DNA of 64,000 nucleotides, taken from contig NZ_JACJKS010000008.1 of assembly GCF_016901695.1 (NCBI RefSeq), positions 1 through 64,000 on the forward strand. Reading direction: 5' to 3'. This stretch comes from Mordavella massiliensis (lineage in GTDB: Bacteria; Bacillota; Clostridia; Lachnospirales; Lachnospiraceae). Both the position numbers and the translations under genes were made by a program. Shown piece after piece: positions 16,961 to 25,000 of this stretch. The notes under the pieces are model-generated. The model was given only the letters and a program-made list of their open reading frames with translations. It made no database searches and was not told the origin of the DNA. How positions within the stretch are numbered: the first letter of the stretch is position 1; each line of letters opens with the position of its first letter.

Positions 16961-17086
16961 AAAAAAACGCCCTACTTATTCCAACTAGGGCCTACTGGAA
17001 TAAATAAGACGTTACCCGGCGGTAAATCTCTGTAAATTCTGTTTTTTCAACGATTCAAAAGTACCACAAACGCACCGGAAAGTCAA
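16961..17086 (-). promoter_or_regulatory. Attenuator-like leader with promoter upstream of the SMR exporter gene
   Basis: Minus strand: TTGACT (17081-17086), 17 bp, TACTTT (17058-17063). The leader then has a small TTACC/GGTAA hairpin (17011-17024), an 8-bp helix TTATTCCA/TGGAATAA (17003-16996 with 16983-16976), and a terminator GCCCTA/TAGGGC (16991-16986 with 16974-16969) followed by G and seven T. The 8-bp helix and the terminator stem interleave, so only one can form unless a pseudoknot is made. This is the layout of a riboswitch or attenuator. It does not show the conserved bases of the three guanidine riboswitch classes as I know them. Confidence 0.55.
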
Positions 17087-17100
17087 GACTGCCTCCGCCC

Positions 17101-17727
17101 CTAGAAAATGCGCCAGGAGGGGAAGGGCAGCTCCACGATCCGGGTGCACACCCGCGCAAGCAGGCTGTCGTCGTGGCTCACCACAAGAAGTCCAAGGGAT
17201 CTCTCCTCCGCCTCCGCAAGCAGGAACTGCCAGATCTGGGCCTGGGTCACCAGATCCAGCATGGCCGAGATCTCATCGCACAGGAGAAACCGGACCTCCG
17301 GGCGCAGGGCACGCGCCAGGCAGAACCGCTGCAGCTCGCCCCCGGACAGCTCCGACGGGAATCTGGACAGCCAGCCCTCCTCGATATGGAGGGCTTTTTT
17401 CAGCCGCTCCTCCAGCCCTCCTGTCTCCGCAAGCGTATCGCCAAGGCGCAGCAGGGGGTCCAGCGCGGTCTCCGGGTGCTGCCAGATCATCTGCACCGGG
17501 CAGACGCTCCCGCAGTCCCTTAAGGGGCGGCCATCCAGCAGGATCTCCCCCTGGTTGGGCTGCTCATAGCCGGCCAGGAGCCGGCACAGGGTCGTCTTCC
17601 CCCTGCCGCTGGGAGCCTTTAGCCCCACCCGCTCCCCGGCTTCCACCTGCAGGCTGAACCTGTCAAGGACAGGCCCTTTCTTTTTTCCTTTATAGTAGAA
17701 GGTCACATGTCTTGCCTCCAGCGTCAT
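17101..17727 (-). CDS. ABC transporter ATPase (NikE/DppF type), short form
   Basis: A 208-residue ATPase for the adjacent nickel/peptide-type importer. Walker A APSGRGKTT (about residues 38-46), signature LSGGELQRFCLARAL (about 128-142), Walker B FLLCDEIS and the H-loop VVSHDDS are visible. It is much shorter than usual NikE/DppF proteins because the C-terminal oligopeptide-transporter domain is missing. The ATG at 17727 overlaps the upstream stop codon in ATGA, which fixes the start against a longer frame. Last gene of the larE-to-transporter operon; no clear terminator follows. Confidence 0.85.
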   Translation of the reverse strand: MTLEARHVTFYYKGKKKGPVLDRFSLQVEAGERVGLKAPSGRGKTTLCRLLAGYEQPNQGEILLDGRPLRDCGSVCPVQMIWQHPETALDPLLRLGDTLAETGGLEERLKKALHIEEGWLSRFPSELSGGELQRFCLARALRPEVRFLLCDEISAMLDLVTQAQIWQFLLAEAEERSLGLLVVSHDDSLLARVCTRIVELPFPSWRIF

Positions 17728-18659
17728 CTTCTCTCCTCCTCCGGGTACAGGCAGCGCACCCTGCCGCCGCGTACATTCTGAAACGGGATCTCCTCCTGCC
17801 TGCACCGCTCCCTGCAGCGGGGGCACTGCCCGGCAAAGGGACACCCGGCGGTCACTGCCCCCGGATAGGGCTGCGCCCCGGGGATCGGCTCAAAGGCTCC
17901 GGATGGCATGGCCCGTTTCAGCGCTTTTGTGAACGGGTGCCGCAGCCGGCCCGGGCTTTGAAAATCTTCCGCGGACGCCTCCTCGATCGTCTCCCCCGCG
18001 TAAAAGACTTCCACCTTGTCCGCAACAGTGAGGGCAAGTTCCAGGTCGTGGGTGATAAAAAGCATCCCCGCTCCGCCCTGCGCTAGTTCCCGGAAATGCC
18101 CCAGGATCCGCTCCGCCGCCCGCGCGTCCAGTCCCGGCGTGGGCTCGTCCGCGACGATCAGCCGGGGCTCATCCAGCACGGCGGCTGCAATGAGGATCCT
18201 TCTGGCCATGCCGCCGGACAGTTCAAAGGGGTACAGCCCGGCGCAGTCCCACCCGAGCCCGTACCGCTCCAGCACTGCCCGGCACCGCTCCAGCGTCTTC
18301 GCATCTTTTTTCCCGCGGCAGAGCTGGTCTCCCACTTTCATATATGGATCCAGGTACGTGACCCCCTGGGGGATGAGGGAGATCTCCTTCCCCCGCAGCG
18401 CAGCGGCGCGGCTGCCCGTCAGCGGCCCGCCGTCGTACAGGATCTCCCCCTCCAGATGGCTGTTGCCGGGAAGGAGCCCCAGGACCGCGTGGGCCAGAAG
18501 GCTCTTTCCGGAGCCGCTGGCTCCCACCACTGCCACGATCTGCCCCGGCTCAACCGTCAGCGTGAGATCCCGGATCACAGGCAGCCTGCGCCTGCGCAAC
18601 CCTCTGTCATACTGTGTAAAAAAGACCGACATATGCCGGATATCCAGAATTGGCTTCAT
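17724..18659 (-). CDS. ABC transporter ATPase (NikD/DppD type)
   Basis: A 311-residue ATPase with Walker A GASGSGKSL (about 44-52), signature LSGGMARRILIAAAV, Walker B LIVADEPTPGLD and H-loop ITHD. The C-terminal oligopeptide/nickel domain is present, with its Cys-rich CPFAGQCPRCRERC (about 281-294), a common feature of NikD/DppD/OppD proteins. The start at 18659 has a GGAGGAG site; the frame is open further upstream without one. It partners the shorter ATPase encoded next, and lies 13 nt after the permease gene. Nickel as substrate is inferred from the lar neighbours. Confidence 0.88.
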   Translation of the reverse strand: MKPILDIRHMSVFFTQYDRGLRRRRLPVIRDLTLTVEPGQIVAVVGASGSGKSLLAHAVLGLLPGNSHLEGEILYDGGPLTGSRAAALRGKEISLIPQGVTYLDPYMKVGDQLCRGKKDAKTLERCRAVLERYGLGWDCAGLYPFELSGGMARRILIAAAVLDEPRLIVADEPTPGLDARAAERILGHFRELAQGGAGMLFITHDLELALTVADKVEVFYAGETIEEASAEDFQSPGRLRHPFTKALKRAMPSGAFEPIPGAQPYPGAVTAGCPFAGQCPRCRERCRQEEIPFQNVRGGRVRCLYPEEERR

Positions 18660-18672
18660 CTGTCTCCTCCCA

Positions 18673-19503
18673 TTATTCGTGTGCGCTGGCCGGATCCAGC
18701 AGATAGCGCGCCCGCTCCCCCAGGAGCGCAAAGAGCACCACCACCGCCACCAGAAAGAGTCCCGGAAACAGCGCCAGCCACCAGCGCCCTGTCGTCAGAT
18801 ACTGCATACTCTCCGAGAGGATCACACCCACTGCCGGCTGCTCGGAAGACAGGCCGAACCCGAGGAAGGTGACGCTCGCCTCATGCAGGATCGCATGGGG
18901 AAACAGAAGGATCAGGCCGGTGAGGAACTGGGGGAACAGGTGGGGCAGCATGTGCCGGCGCGCTGTGCCAAGCCGGGAGACCCCCAGCTTCCGGGCGGCC
19001 AGGATGTAGGGGGCGCTCTTTAGCTGCAGGACCTCCCCCCGGATCACCCGCGCCAGGGAGGGCCAGTGGCTTAAGGAAACGCCGGCCACCACCCCGGCGA
19101 ACCCTTTCCCGCAGGCCAGGGAGATCAGCATCACCAGCAGGATGTGGGGGATCCCCATCACCAGGTCGATGCACCAGGAGATGACCGCGTCCGCCCTGGG
19201 CCCCAGCAGCGCTGCCGCCGTCCCGAGCACGAGCGCCACGGCCGCGCTCACGGCCGCAGTCAGGATGCCGATGCGGATGCTCAGGGACAGGCCGGCCAGG
19301 GTCCGCACGAACATATCCCGGCCCATCCAGTCTGTCCCAAACAAGAACCGGGCGGACGGCGCCAGGTTGGTGCGGGAAAAATCCGTGGCTGCCGCCGCGT
19401 CTTCCAGACAGATGCCCGCAACTGTCACCGCCGCCAGCAGGGCAAGCGCAGCGGCGAGAAATACAACCGTACTTTTTCTTCTGTTTTTATCCCGTCTCCT
19501 CAT
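18673..19503 (-). CDS. ABC transporter permease (NikC/DppC type)
   Basis: A 276-residue inner-membrane permease with an N-terminal basic segment (RRRDKNRRKS), a first helix, then LFGTDWMGRDMFVRTLAG (about residues 54-71), the hallmark of NikC/DppC/OppC proteins. Four to five further helices and an EAA-like loop (ILAARKLGVSRLG) follow. The start codon overlaps the stop of the NikB-type gene (ATGA), so the long open frame further upstream is not used. It forms the heterodimeric channel with the NikB-type subunit. Confidence 0.9.
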   Translation of the reverse strand: MRRRDKNRRKSTVVFLAAALALLAAVTVAGICLEDAAAATDFSRTNLAPSARFLFGTDWMGRDMFVRTLAGLSLSIRIGILTAAVSAAVALVLGTAAALLGPRADAVISWCIDLVMGIPHILLVMLISLACGKGFAGVVAGVSLSHWPSLARVIRGEVLQLKSAPYILAARKLGVSRLGTARRHMLPHLFPQFLTGLILLFPHAILHEASVTFLGFGLSSEQPAVGVILSESMQYLTTGRWWLALFPGLFLVAVVVLFALLGERARYLLDPASAHE

Positions 19504-20489
19504 CTGGCGGCCCTCCTGCGGATCTTCGGATCCGCTGCGCCGTAGAGCAGGTCCGCCAGCAGGTTGCCGCCGAACACCACAGCGGATGTGAGGAGCGTGA
19601 TCCCCAGAAGAAGCGGCAGATCGCTCCCGATGCCGGCGGTCACCGCCGCCTGTCCAAGCCCCGGGTAGGAAAACACCTGCTCTACAAGGACAGAGCCTCC
19701 GATGATCTCGCTGACAGAGCCGAACTGGAGGGTGATGGCGGGAAGCGCCACGCCCCGCAGGCCGTGCCGCCACAGAATGGATGCGCCGGATTCCCCTCTG
19801 GCCCTTGCAAAGAGAATGTACTCCGACTCCAGCACATCCACCATCTTCTCCCGCGTGTGGAGGGCGATGCCGGCCACGCCTGTGATGCTCAGGGTCAGAG
19901 CCGGCAGGATGGCATGCTGCAGCCGGTCCAGGAAGGATACCGCGCCGCTCTCCACTCCTGCCGGGACCGCGAACCCCACCGGCAGCCATCCAAGCCACAC
20001 GGAAAAGATAAGAAGAAGGAGGATGGCAAGCCAGAAGGCCGGCGTGCTGGAGATGAGAAGGCAGTAGCCCCGGATCAGCCGGTCCGGCCAGCGCCCCCGG
20101 GACCAGCCTGCAGCCATCCCCAGAAGGAGGCCGATCACACCCGAGAACACCCAGGCCGTCAGCAAAAGCAGAAGGGAGCTGGAAAGTCTCTGCCCGATGA
20201 CCGTCAGCACCGGCTGGCGGTAGAGGAGGGACATGCCCATATCCCCGTGCAGAAGGCCGGTGAGCCAGCCTATATATCTCTCCGCAAGAGGCTCCCCTGC
20301 GCCCCAGTACTCCTCCAGCCGCCCGATCTGTTCCTGGCTCATGGCCCCCAGGGCCGCCTGTCCCACATTGGTCTGCAGCGGGTCAAGGGGCGAGGCGCTC
20401 ACAAGGAGAAAGGTGACAAGGCTCACCCCCAGAAGGAGGAGAGCCATGCGCAGCAGTTTGCCGGCTGTAAACTGAAGGCGGTGCTTCAA
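19500..20489 (-). CDS. ABC transporter permease (NikB/DppB type)
   Basis: A 329-residue permease with six predicted helices. LGVSLVTFLLVSASPLDPL near the N terminus and LPALTLSITGVAGIALHTRE (residues about 194-213) are typical of NikB/DppB proteins. No ATG is well placed; a TTG at 20489 with AAAGGA about 9 nt upstream gives the expected KHRLQF start and keeps the first helix intact. It begins 22 nt after the binding-protein gene and overlaps the NikC-type gene by 4 nt. Predicted role: nickel (or chelated nickel) passage across the membrane. Confidence 0.88.
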   Translation of the reverse strand: MKHRLQFTAGKLLRMALLLLGVSLVTFLLVSASPLDPLQTNVGQAALGAMSQEQIGRLEEYWGAGEPLAERYIGWLTGLLHGDMGMSLLYRQPVLTVIGQRLSSSLLLLLTAWVFSGVIGLLLGMAAGWSRGRWPDRLIRGYCLLISSTPAFWLAILLLLIFSVWLGWLPVGFAVPAGVESGAVSFLDRLQHAILPALTLSITGVAGIALHTREKMVDVLESEYILFARARGESGASILWRHGLRGVALPAITLQFGSVSEIIGGSVLVEQVFSYPGLGQAAVTAGIGSDLPLLLGITLLTSAVVFGGNLLADLLYGAADPKIRRRAAR

Positions 20490-20511
20490 AATGATCAGTC
20501 CTTTCGTTTTT

Positions 20512-22149
20512 TTATGGTTCGCTGGCCTGCGTCCAGCTCCACTGGTCCACATTGTTGACAAGGGACCAGCCGTGCCCGTGGGGATGGATCTTCTGCTGCG
20601 CCACCTGCAGGCCGTCCCGCACCCAGTAGAGATGGTCCACGTTCACCAGCCACACCCAGGGGATGTCCCCCTCCTGGGTCACGCCTGTTGTACCGTCCCA
20701 CTGGGCCTTCTGCCACAGCTCATAGGATGCCTCCAGGTCGCTGCTTACGAGCGCCTGATCCATGTAGCTGTCCACGGTCTCATTTGCATAGGGCGAGTAC
20801 CGGGCCTGCTCCCGGCCGTCCACCGTGTTGCCGTCGATGGTATGGTACAGGTTGTACAGCTCCATGGGCGTGTGGGAGCCCCAGCCCCAAAGGAGCGGAT
20901 CCGACTGCGCCCGGTCATAGGCTGTATCCCAGCCCACGCCCTCCAGCTGGCAGGCGATCCCCAGCTCCCCCATCTGCTCCGCGAAGTCCGCCGCAAGGGC
21001 CTGGCGCACCGAGTCGCCGGTGGCATAGAGAAGGGTCAGCTGCGCCTTCTGCCCATCCTTCTCCCGGACGCCGTCTCCCCCTATGGTCCAGCCGGCCTCA
21101 TCCAGCAGGCGGGCCGCCTCCTGCGGGTCATACGGCACCTCGGACGCCCCGCTGTACCAGGGCAGGCCGTCGCAGACGCTGTAGGCCGGACTGCCGTATC
21201 CGTTCAGCACATGGTCGATCATCTCCTGCCGGTCCACACCGGTATTGATGGCGCGGCGGACACGCACGTCCGCTGTAAGATCATTCCCCACCTTCCTGCC
21301 TTCCCCGTCTGCCGAGGCTTTTACAGCAGGCAGGTTGAAGCCCCGGTTGTCCACGCTCTCATAGGCCGCCAGGCTGTAGCCGCGGATCTCCTGATCCGAG
21401 TAGACGGCCGAGGTGTAGGCCACGTCCACCTCCCCCGCCTGCACGGCGAGAAAGGCGGCGTCCTCCTCCATGAAGAGGATCGTGACCTGCTCCATCTCCG
21501 GCGTCTCCCCGTAATAGTCCGGGTTTGCCTCCAGGATCACCTGCTGCCCCCTGTCCCACTGCTTCAGCATATATCTGCCGGAGCCGATGGGATCCGAGCC
21601 GTAGGTGGCGCTGTCGTAGGCGTGTTCCGGCAGGATCCCGGTCACAGCCATAGTGTAGGGCCAGACGGAGAAGGGCCTTGTCATATGGAACAGCACGGTG
21701 ACATCGTCCGCCGCCTCCGCGTGATCCAGCATGGTAAAGTCATTGACCGAACTCTCCGCCTTCACCGTGTTGTATGTGAATGCCACGTCCGAGGCTGTCA
21801 GGGGCTCCCCGTCCGTAAAGACGGCGTCATCCCGGATCTTCACCGTCCAGGTCAGTCCGTCTTCGCTGACCGCACAGTCCATGGCCAGGTCATATCCGAT
21901 GGTGAGATCCGCGTTCGTCACCGTGAGGGTGCTCTGGATCAGCGGCTCGTGGACATGCTCTCCCGCGCCCCAGCCGTAGGCCGGGTCAAAGCCAGCCTCC
22001 GGCTCCGAGGTGGGGCCCATGGCGATCACGACAGACCGGCCGTCACGACCGGCAGCCTGCCCTTCACCGGCCTTTGTCCCTGCGCACCCGCCTGCCAGGG
22101 AGGCGGCGAGGAGAAGGGCAAGCGCTGCAGCCGGTCCTCTTCTTCGCAT
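20512..22149 (-). CDS. ABC transporter solute-binding lipoprotein (NikA/DppA family)
   Basis: A 545-residue family-5 solute-binding protein. An N-terminal signal peptide ends in LAGGC (Cys22), predicting a lipid anchor. Family features include EPLIQSTLTV, a VKIRDDAVFTDGEPLTASDV block (about 104-123) and GSGRYMLKQWDRGQ. These proteins bind peptides, nickel chelates or heme. It follows larC by a single nucleotide and has no ribosome binding site outside larC, so its translation is probably coupled to larC. That coupling is the strongest argument that the ligand is nickel or a nickel complex. Confidence 0.85.
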   Translation of the reverse strand: MRRRGPAAALALLLAASLAGGCAGTKAGEGQAAGRDGRSVVIAMGPTSEPEAGFDPAYGWGAGEHVHEPLIQSTLTVTNADLTIGYDLAMDCAVSEDGLTWTVKIRDDAVFTDGEPLTASDVAFTYNTVKAESSVNDFTMLDHAEAADDVTVLFHMTRPFSVWPYTMAVTGILPEHAYDSATYGSDPIGSGRYMLKQWDRGQQVILEANPDYYGETPEMEQVTILFMEEDAAFLAVQAGEVDVAYTSAVYSDQEIRGYSLAAYESVDNRGFNLPAVKASADGEGRKVGNDLTADVRVRRAINTGVDRQEMIDHVLNGYGSPAYSVCDGLPWYSGASEVPYDPQEAARLLDEAGWTIGGDGVREKDGQKAQLTLLYATGDSVRQALAADFAEQMGELGIACQLEGVGWDTAYDRAQSDPLLWGWGSHTPMELYNLYHTIDGNTVDGREQARYSPYANETVDSYMDQALVSSDLEASYELWQKAQWDGTTGVTQEGDIPWVWLVNVDHLYWVRDGLQVAQQKIHPHGHGWSLVNNVDQWSWTQASEP

Positions 22150-22150
22150 C

Positions 22151-23437
22151 TTATATGCCCCCCTGCAGCCGGCCCAGCGCTTCCCGGTACACGGCCCCGT
22201 AAGGCACGCCGTTTTCGCGGGACAGTTTCGCCACGTCATCATACTCCGGTTTTGCGTGCGCCGCGCCGTGTCCCCGGGCGGTCTTCACCCGGACGGGGCC
22301 CCATGTTGTCTCCACAGTCTCCGTTCCAGGCTCCAGGAAATATTTGACGCAGCGCCTGGAGCGCAGGCCGTTTGTCGTCGTCTCTCTGAGGACGCATCCA
22401 GCCAGGTCCTCCTCCCTTTCCGGGCTGCAGAGGACCGTGAGCACATGGCCCGGGCGGCCTTTTTTCATGGTGCCCGGCACGGTGTACACGTCCAGGGCCC
22501 CCTGCTCCAGCAGGCGCGCGCAGGCGTGAGCCAGAGCCTCGGGCGTCATGTCGTCAATGTTGCAGACCAACTCCGTGATCTCCCCGTCTCCTGCCGGCTG
22601 TCCCGCCTGCATGCTCTCCCCCAGGAAGGCGCGGACGCAGTTGGCCTGCGCAAACGTCTTTGTCCCGATGCCGATCCCGGTCCGGCCGCCTTTCATCAGC
22701 GGCATGGGGCCAAAGTCCTCCGCAAAATACCGGAGAAGGGCAGCGCCTGTGGGCGTGCACAGTTCCCCCTGCACCTGGCCGCCGTAGACCGGGATCCCCT
22801 CCAGGATGTTCGCCGTGGCCGGAGCCGGCACAGGCATCACCCCGTGAGCGCAACGCACCGTCCCGCTTCCCACATGGACCGGGGAGGCGCAGATCCTCTC
22901 CGCCCCCAGCAGGTACATGGCATAGCACACGCCTGTCACGTCCGCCACCGCGTCCAGGGCTCCCACTTCATGAAAGTGGACGTCCCTCACCGGACAGCCG
23001 TGGGCTTTTGCCTCCGCCCGGGCAATGATGTCGTAGACTGCCTTTGCATCTTCCGTCACCCTGGCAGGGAGATCCAGATGTTCTATGATCTCCCCGATGT
23101 GGCCGGGTGTGGCGTGATGGTGGTGATGGCCGTGGTCATGATGGTGATCCTCCTCGTGATGGTGGCCGTGGCCATGATGGTGGGCATGGTCATGATGATG
23201 ATCCTCCTCATGATGGTGGGCATGGTCATGCTCCTCCTCCCCGTGTACGGTCACCGCCATATGCGTCCCTGCAATGCCGCAGGCGGCGCTCTTTACCGCC
23301 TCCAGGTGCACGCCGGGCAGGCCCAGCCCGTTCATTTTTTCCAGGAATCCGTCCCTGTCATCCAAAAGCTCGTAGAGGGCTGCCATGAGCATGTCCCCCG
23401 CCGCTCCCATATTGCATTCTATGTAGAGTGTCTTCAT
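22151..23437 (-). CDS. larC: LarC, nickel insertion enzyme of NPN cofactor biosynthesis, with His-rich insert
   Basis: A CTP-dependent cyclometallase that inserts Ni into the pyridinium dithiocarboxylate mononucleotide made by LarB and LarE, giving the nickel-pincer nucleotide used by lactate racemase and related enzymes. The 428-residue protein opens with YIECNMGAAGDMLMAALYELL (family start). HFHEVGALDAVADVTG (about 150-165) and CTPTGAALL are conserved. Residues 65-108 are 26/44 histidine, a putative nickel store. In Lactiplantibacillus plantarum the full protein needs a ribosomal frameshift; here one uninterrupted frame encodes it. Starts 3 nt after larB. Confidence 0.93.
   Translation of the reverse strand: MKTLYIECNMGAAGDMLMAALYELLDDRDGFLEKMNGLGLPGVHLEAVKSAACGIAGTHMAVTVHGEEEHDHAHHHEEDHHHDHAHHHGHGHHHEEDHHHDHGHHHHHATPGHIGEIIEHLDLPARVTEDAKAVYDIIARAEAKAHGCPVRDVHFHEVGALDAVADVTGVCYAMYLLGAERICASPVHVGSGTVRCAHGVMPVPAPATANILEGIPVYGGQVQGELCTPTGAALLRYFAEDFGPMPLMKGGRTGIGIGTKTFAQANCVRAFLGESMQAGQPAGDGEITELVCNIDDMTPEALAHACARLLEQGALDVYTVPGTMKKGRPGHVLTVLCSPEREEDLAGCVLRETTTNGLRSRRCVKYFLEPGTETVETTWGPVRVKTARGHGAAHAKPEYDDVAKLSRENGVPYGAVYREALGRLQGGI
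23114..23245 (-). repeat. In-frame tandem repeat encoding the LarC histidine-rich region
   Basis: An 18-codon unit of the form HHHEEDHHHDHAHHHGHG is repeated almost twice in tandem. The two copies differ by Ala/Gly swaps and synonymous CAT/CAC changes, so it arose by duplication and has since drifted while keeping histidine. It is likely to vary in copy number among relatives. Confidence 0.85.
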
Positions 23438-23440
23438 GTC

Positions 23441-24205
23441 CTATTCCTCCCTGATCCCTTCCATCTGATTGATCATGCTGGCCAGATAGCCCGCGCCGAA
23501 CCCGTTGTCAATATTCACCACACTGCACCCGGAAGCGCAGGAGTTGAGCATGGACAAAAGGGCGGACAGGCCGCCGAAGCTGGCCCCGTATCCCACGCTT
23601 GTGGGGACCGCCACGACCGGGCAGTCCACCAGGCCTCCCACGACCGATGCGAGGGCGCCCTCCATGCCGGCCACCGCCACCACGCACCGGGCGCTCATCA
23701 GCTCGTCGAGATGGGACAGCAGGCGGTGCAGGCCGGCCACGCCCACGTCGTAGAGCCGGACCACTTTATTTCCCATGGCCTCGGCGGTCAGCGCCGCCTC
23801 CTCGGCCACTGCCATATCGCTCGTGCCGCCGGTGGCCACCACGATATTCCCCTTAAGCTCTCTCTTTTGCGGAAAGGCAATGGCAAGCCGCGGGACCGGG
23901 TAGTATACGGCAGGCACGGCCCGTGCCAGCGCATCCGCCGCCTCCTGCCCGATCCGGGTGACCAGGATGTTGCGGCATCCCCTCTCCCCCATCTTCGCTA
24001 CGATCCCCCGGATCTGCTCCGGCGTCTTCCCTGCGCCGTAGATGACCTCGGAGGCCCCCTGCCGGATGCTGCGGTGAAAATCTATCTTCGCGTAGTCCAG
24101 ATCTGCAAACGGCTCCTCTTTCAGGGACAGGAGCGCATCCTCCGGGGAGGTGGCCCCGTCCGCCACGCTGCGCAGCAGCTTTAAGATATCCTGTTTATTG
24201 TCCAT
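23441..24205 (-). CDS. larB: LarB, NaAD carboxylase/hydrolase of NPN cofactor biosynthesis
   Basis: LarB carboxylates C5 of the pyridinium ring of nicotinic acid adenine dinucleotide and hydrolyses the pyrophosphate, the first step of nickel-pincer nucleotide synthesis. The 254-residue protein has an N-terminal helical part and a C-terminal half related to AIR carboxylase PurE: VVATGGTSDMAVAEEA (about 122-137), CVVAVAGMEGALASVVGGL and the CPVVAVPTSVGYGASFGG segment (about 195-212). The start overlaps the end of larE by 11 nt; ribosome binding site GGAGGAAGG. Confidence 0.95.
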   Translation of the reverse strand: MDNKQDILKLLRSVADGATSPEDALLSLKEEPFADLDYAKIDFHRSIRQGASEVIYGAGKTPEQIRGIVAKMGERGCRNILVTRIGQEAADALARAVPAVYYPVPRLAIAFPQKRELKGNIVVATGGTSDMAVAEEAALTAEAMGNKVVRLYDVGVAGLHRLLSHLDELMSARCVVAVAGMEGALASVVGGLVDCPVVAVPTSVGYGASFGGLSALLSMLNSCASGCSVVNIDNGFGAGYLASMINQMEGIREE

Positions 24206-24977
24206 TGTCCTTCCTCCTTCTTTGTACCGACGGCTGCCTCTCCTCCAGGTCGAGAAGCACGGACGGGAACAGGTCCCGCAGCGCTTCCGCGATCCCGCGC
24301 CTCATCTGGACCGCCAGTTCCATCTGCTCCCCTGTGACCTGAAGCCTTGCGTCCTCCCCTTCCAGCCGCACCCGGAAATCCGAAAAGCCCAGCCGGGACA
24401 GGCGCTCCTCAGCCTGCTCCACACGCTCCAGATCTTTCCGGGTGATTGCGCGTCCCGTCGGGATGCGGGTGGCCAGGCAGGCGTAGGCAGGCTTGTCCCA
24501 CGTAAAGATCCCGGCCTCCCGCGAGAGACGCCGCACCTCGTCCTTGGTGATCCCGCACTCCCGCAGCGGCGAGCGCACCTGAAGCTCCCGCAGCGCCTGC
24601 ATGCCGGGCCTGTCGCCCGCATCATCCGAGGCGTTCGTCCCGTCCAGCAGCACCGGGTATCCGTCCCGGCGCGCGGCTTCCCACAGGCTGGAAAACAGCG
24701 CCCTCTTGCAGTAGTAACAGCGCTTCAGGCCGTTCTTTTCCGCCTCCGGCACCGCCAGGATATCCACTTCGATCACGGTCACCGGCACCTGCAATTCCCG
24801 CGCCAGATGCCTGGCGTCCGCAAGCTCAAATGCGGGCTGAAATGCCGTCCTGACATAATAAGCCCGGACGTCCGCCCCGTATTCCTTCGCAGCCCACAAA
24901 AGAAAGGCCGAGTCTGCTCCGCCGGAAAAGGCAACTGCGGCCTTGGGGACGCTCTGAAAAAACTCCTGTAATGTCAT
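24195..24977 (-). CDS. larE: LarE, ATP-dependent sulfur transferase of NPN cofactor biosynthesis
   Basis: LarE activates the two carboxylates of LarB's product by adenylylation and replaces oxygen with sulfur. The 260-residue protein has the PP-loop SGGADSAFLLWAA (about 19-31) and the later YYCKRALF and YACLATRIPTG motifs. RCYYCK plus the cysteine in ACLATR give three conserved cysteines, the arrangement of LarE proteins proposed to use a [4Fe-4S] cluster as sulfur carrier, rather than the single-Cys sacrificial type. The start at 24977 has GGAGGAAAG upstream and is chosen over a frame open to 25172. First gene of the operon; the leader carries a strong inverted repeat. Confidence 0.93.
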   Translation of the reverse strand: MTLQEFFQSVPKAAVAFSGGADSAFLLWAAKEYGADVRAYYVRTAFQPAFELADARHLARELQVPVTVIEVDILAVPEAEKNGLKRCYYCKRALFSSLWEAARRDGYPVLLDGTNASDDAGDRPGMQALRELQVRSPLRECGITKDEVRRLSREAGIFTWDKPAYACLATRIPTGRAITRKDLERVEQAEERLSRLGFSDFRVRLEGEDARLQVTGEQMELAVQMRRGIAEALRDLFPSVLLDLEERQPSVQRRRKDNGQ

Positions 24978-25000
24978 ACCTTCTTTCCTCCGTATGAAAA

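Noticed and set aside
16934-16969. Possible extended N terminus of the SMR exporter or leader peptide (VLATACGKVM...)
   Set aside because: The frame is open back into the terminator hairpin but has no start with a ribosome binding site, while the ATG at 16870 has AGGAGG and fits the family.
18673-19998. Longer N terminus of the NikC-type permease (441 residues)
   Set aside because: The extra part overlaps the NikB-type gene and shows no family similarity; the ATGA overlap at 19503 gives a normal-length permease.
23114-23245. CRISPR-like or minisatellite array
   Set aside because: The repeat is in frame within larC and encodes a histidine tract; there are no spacers.
22151-23437. Programmed frameshift in larC
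   Set aside because: A single continuous frame covers the whole protein; no shift is needed.
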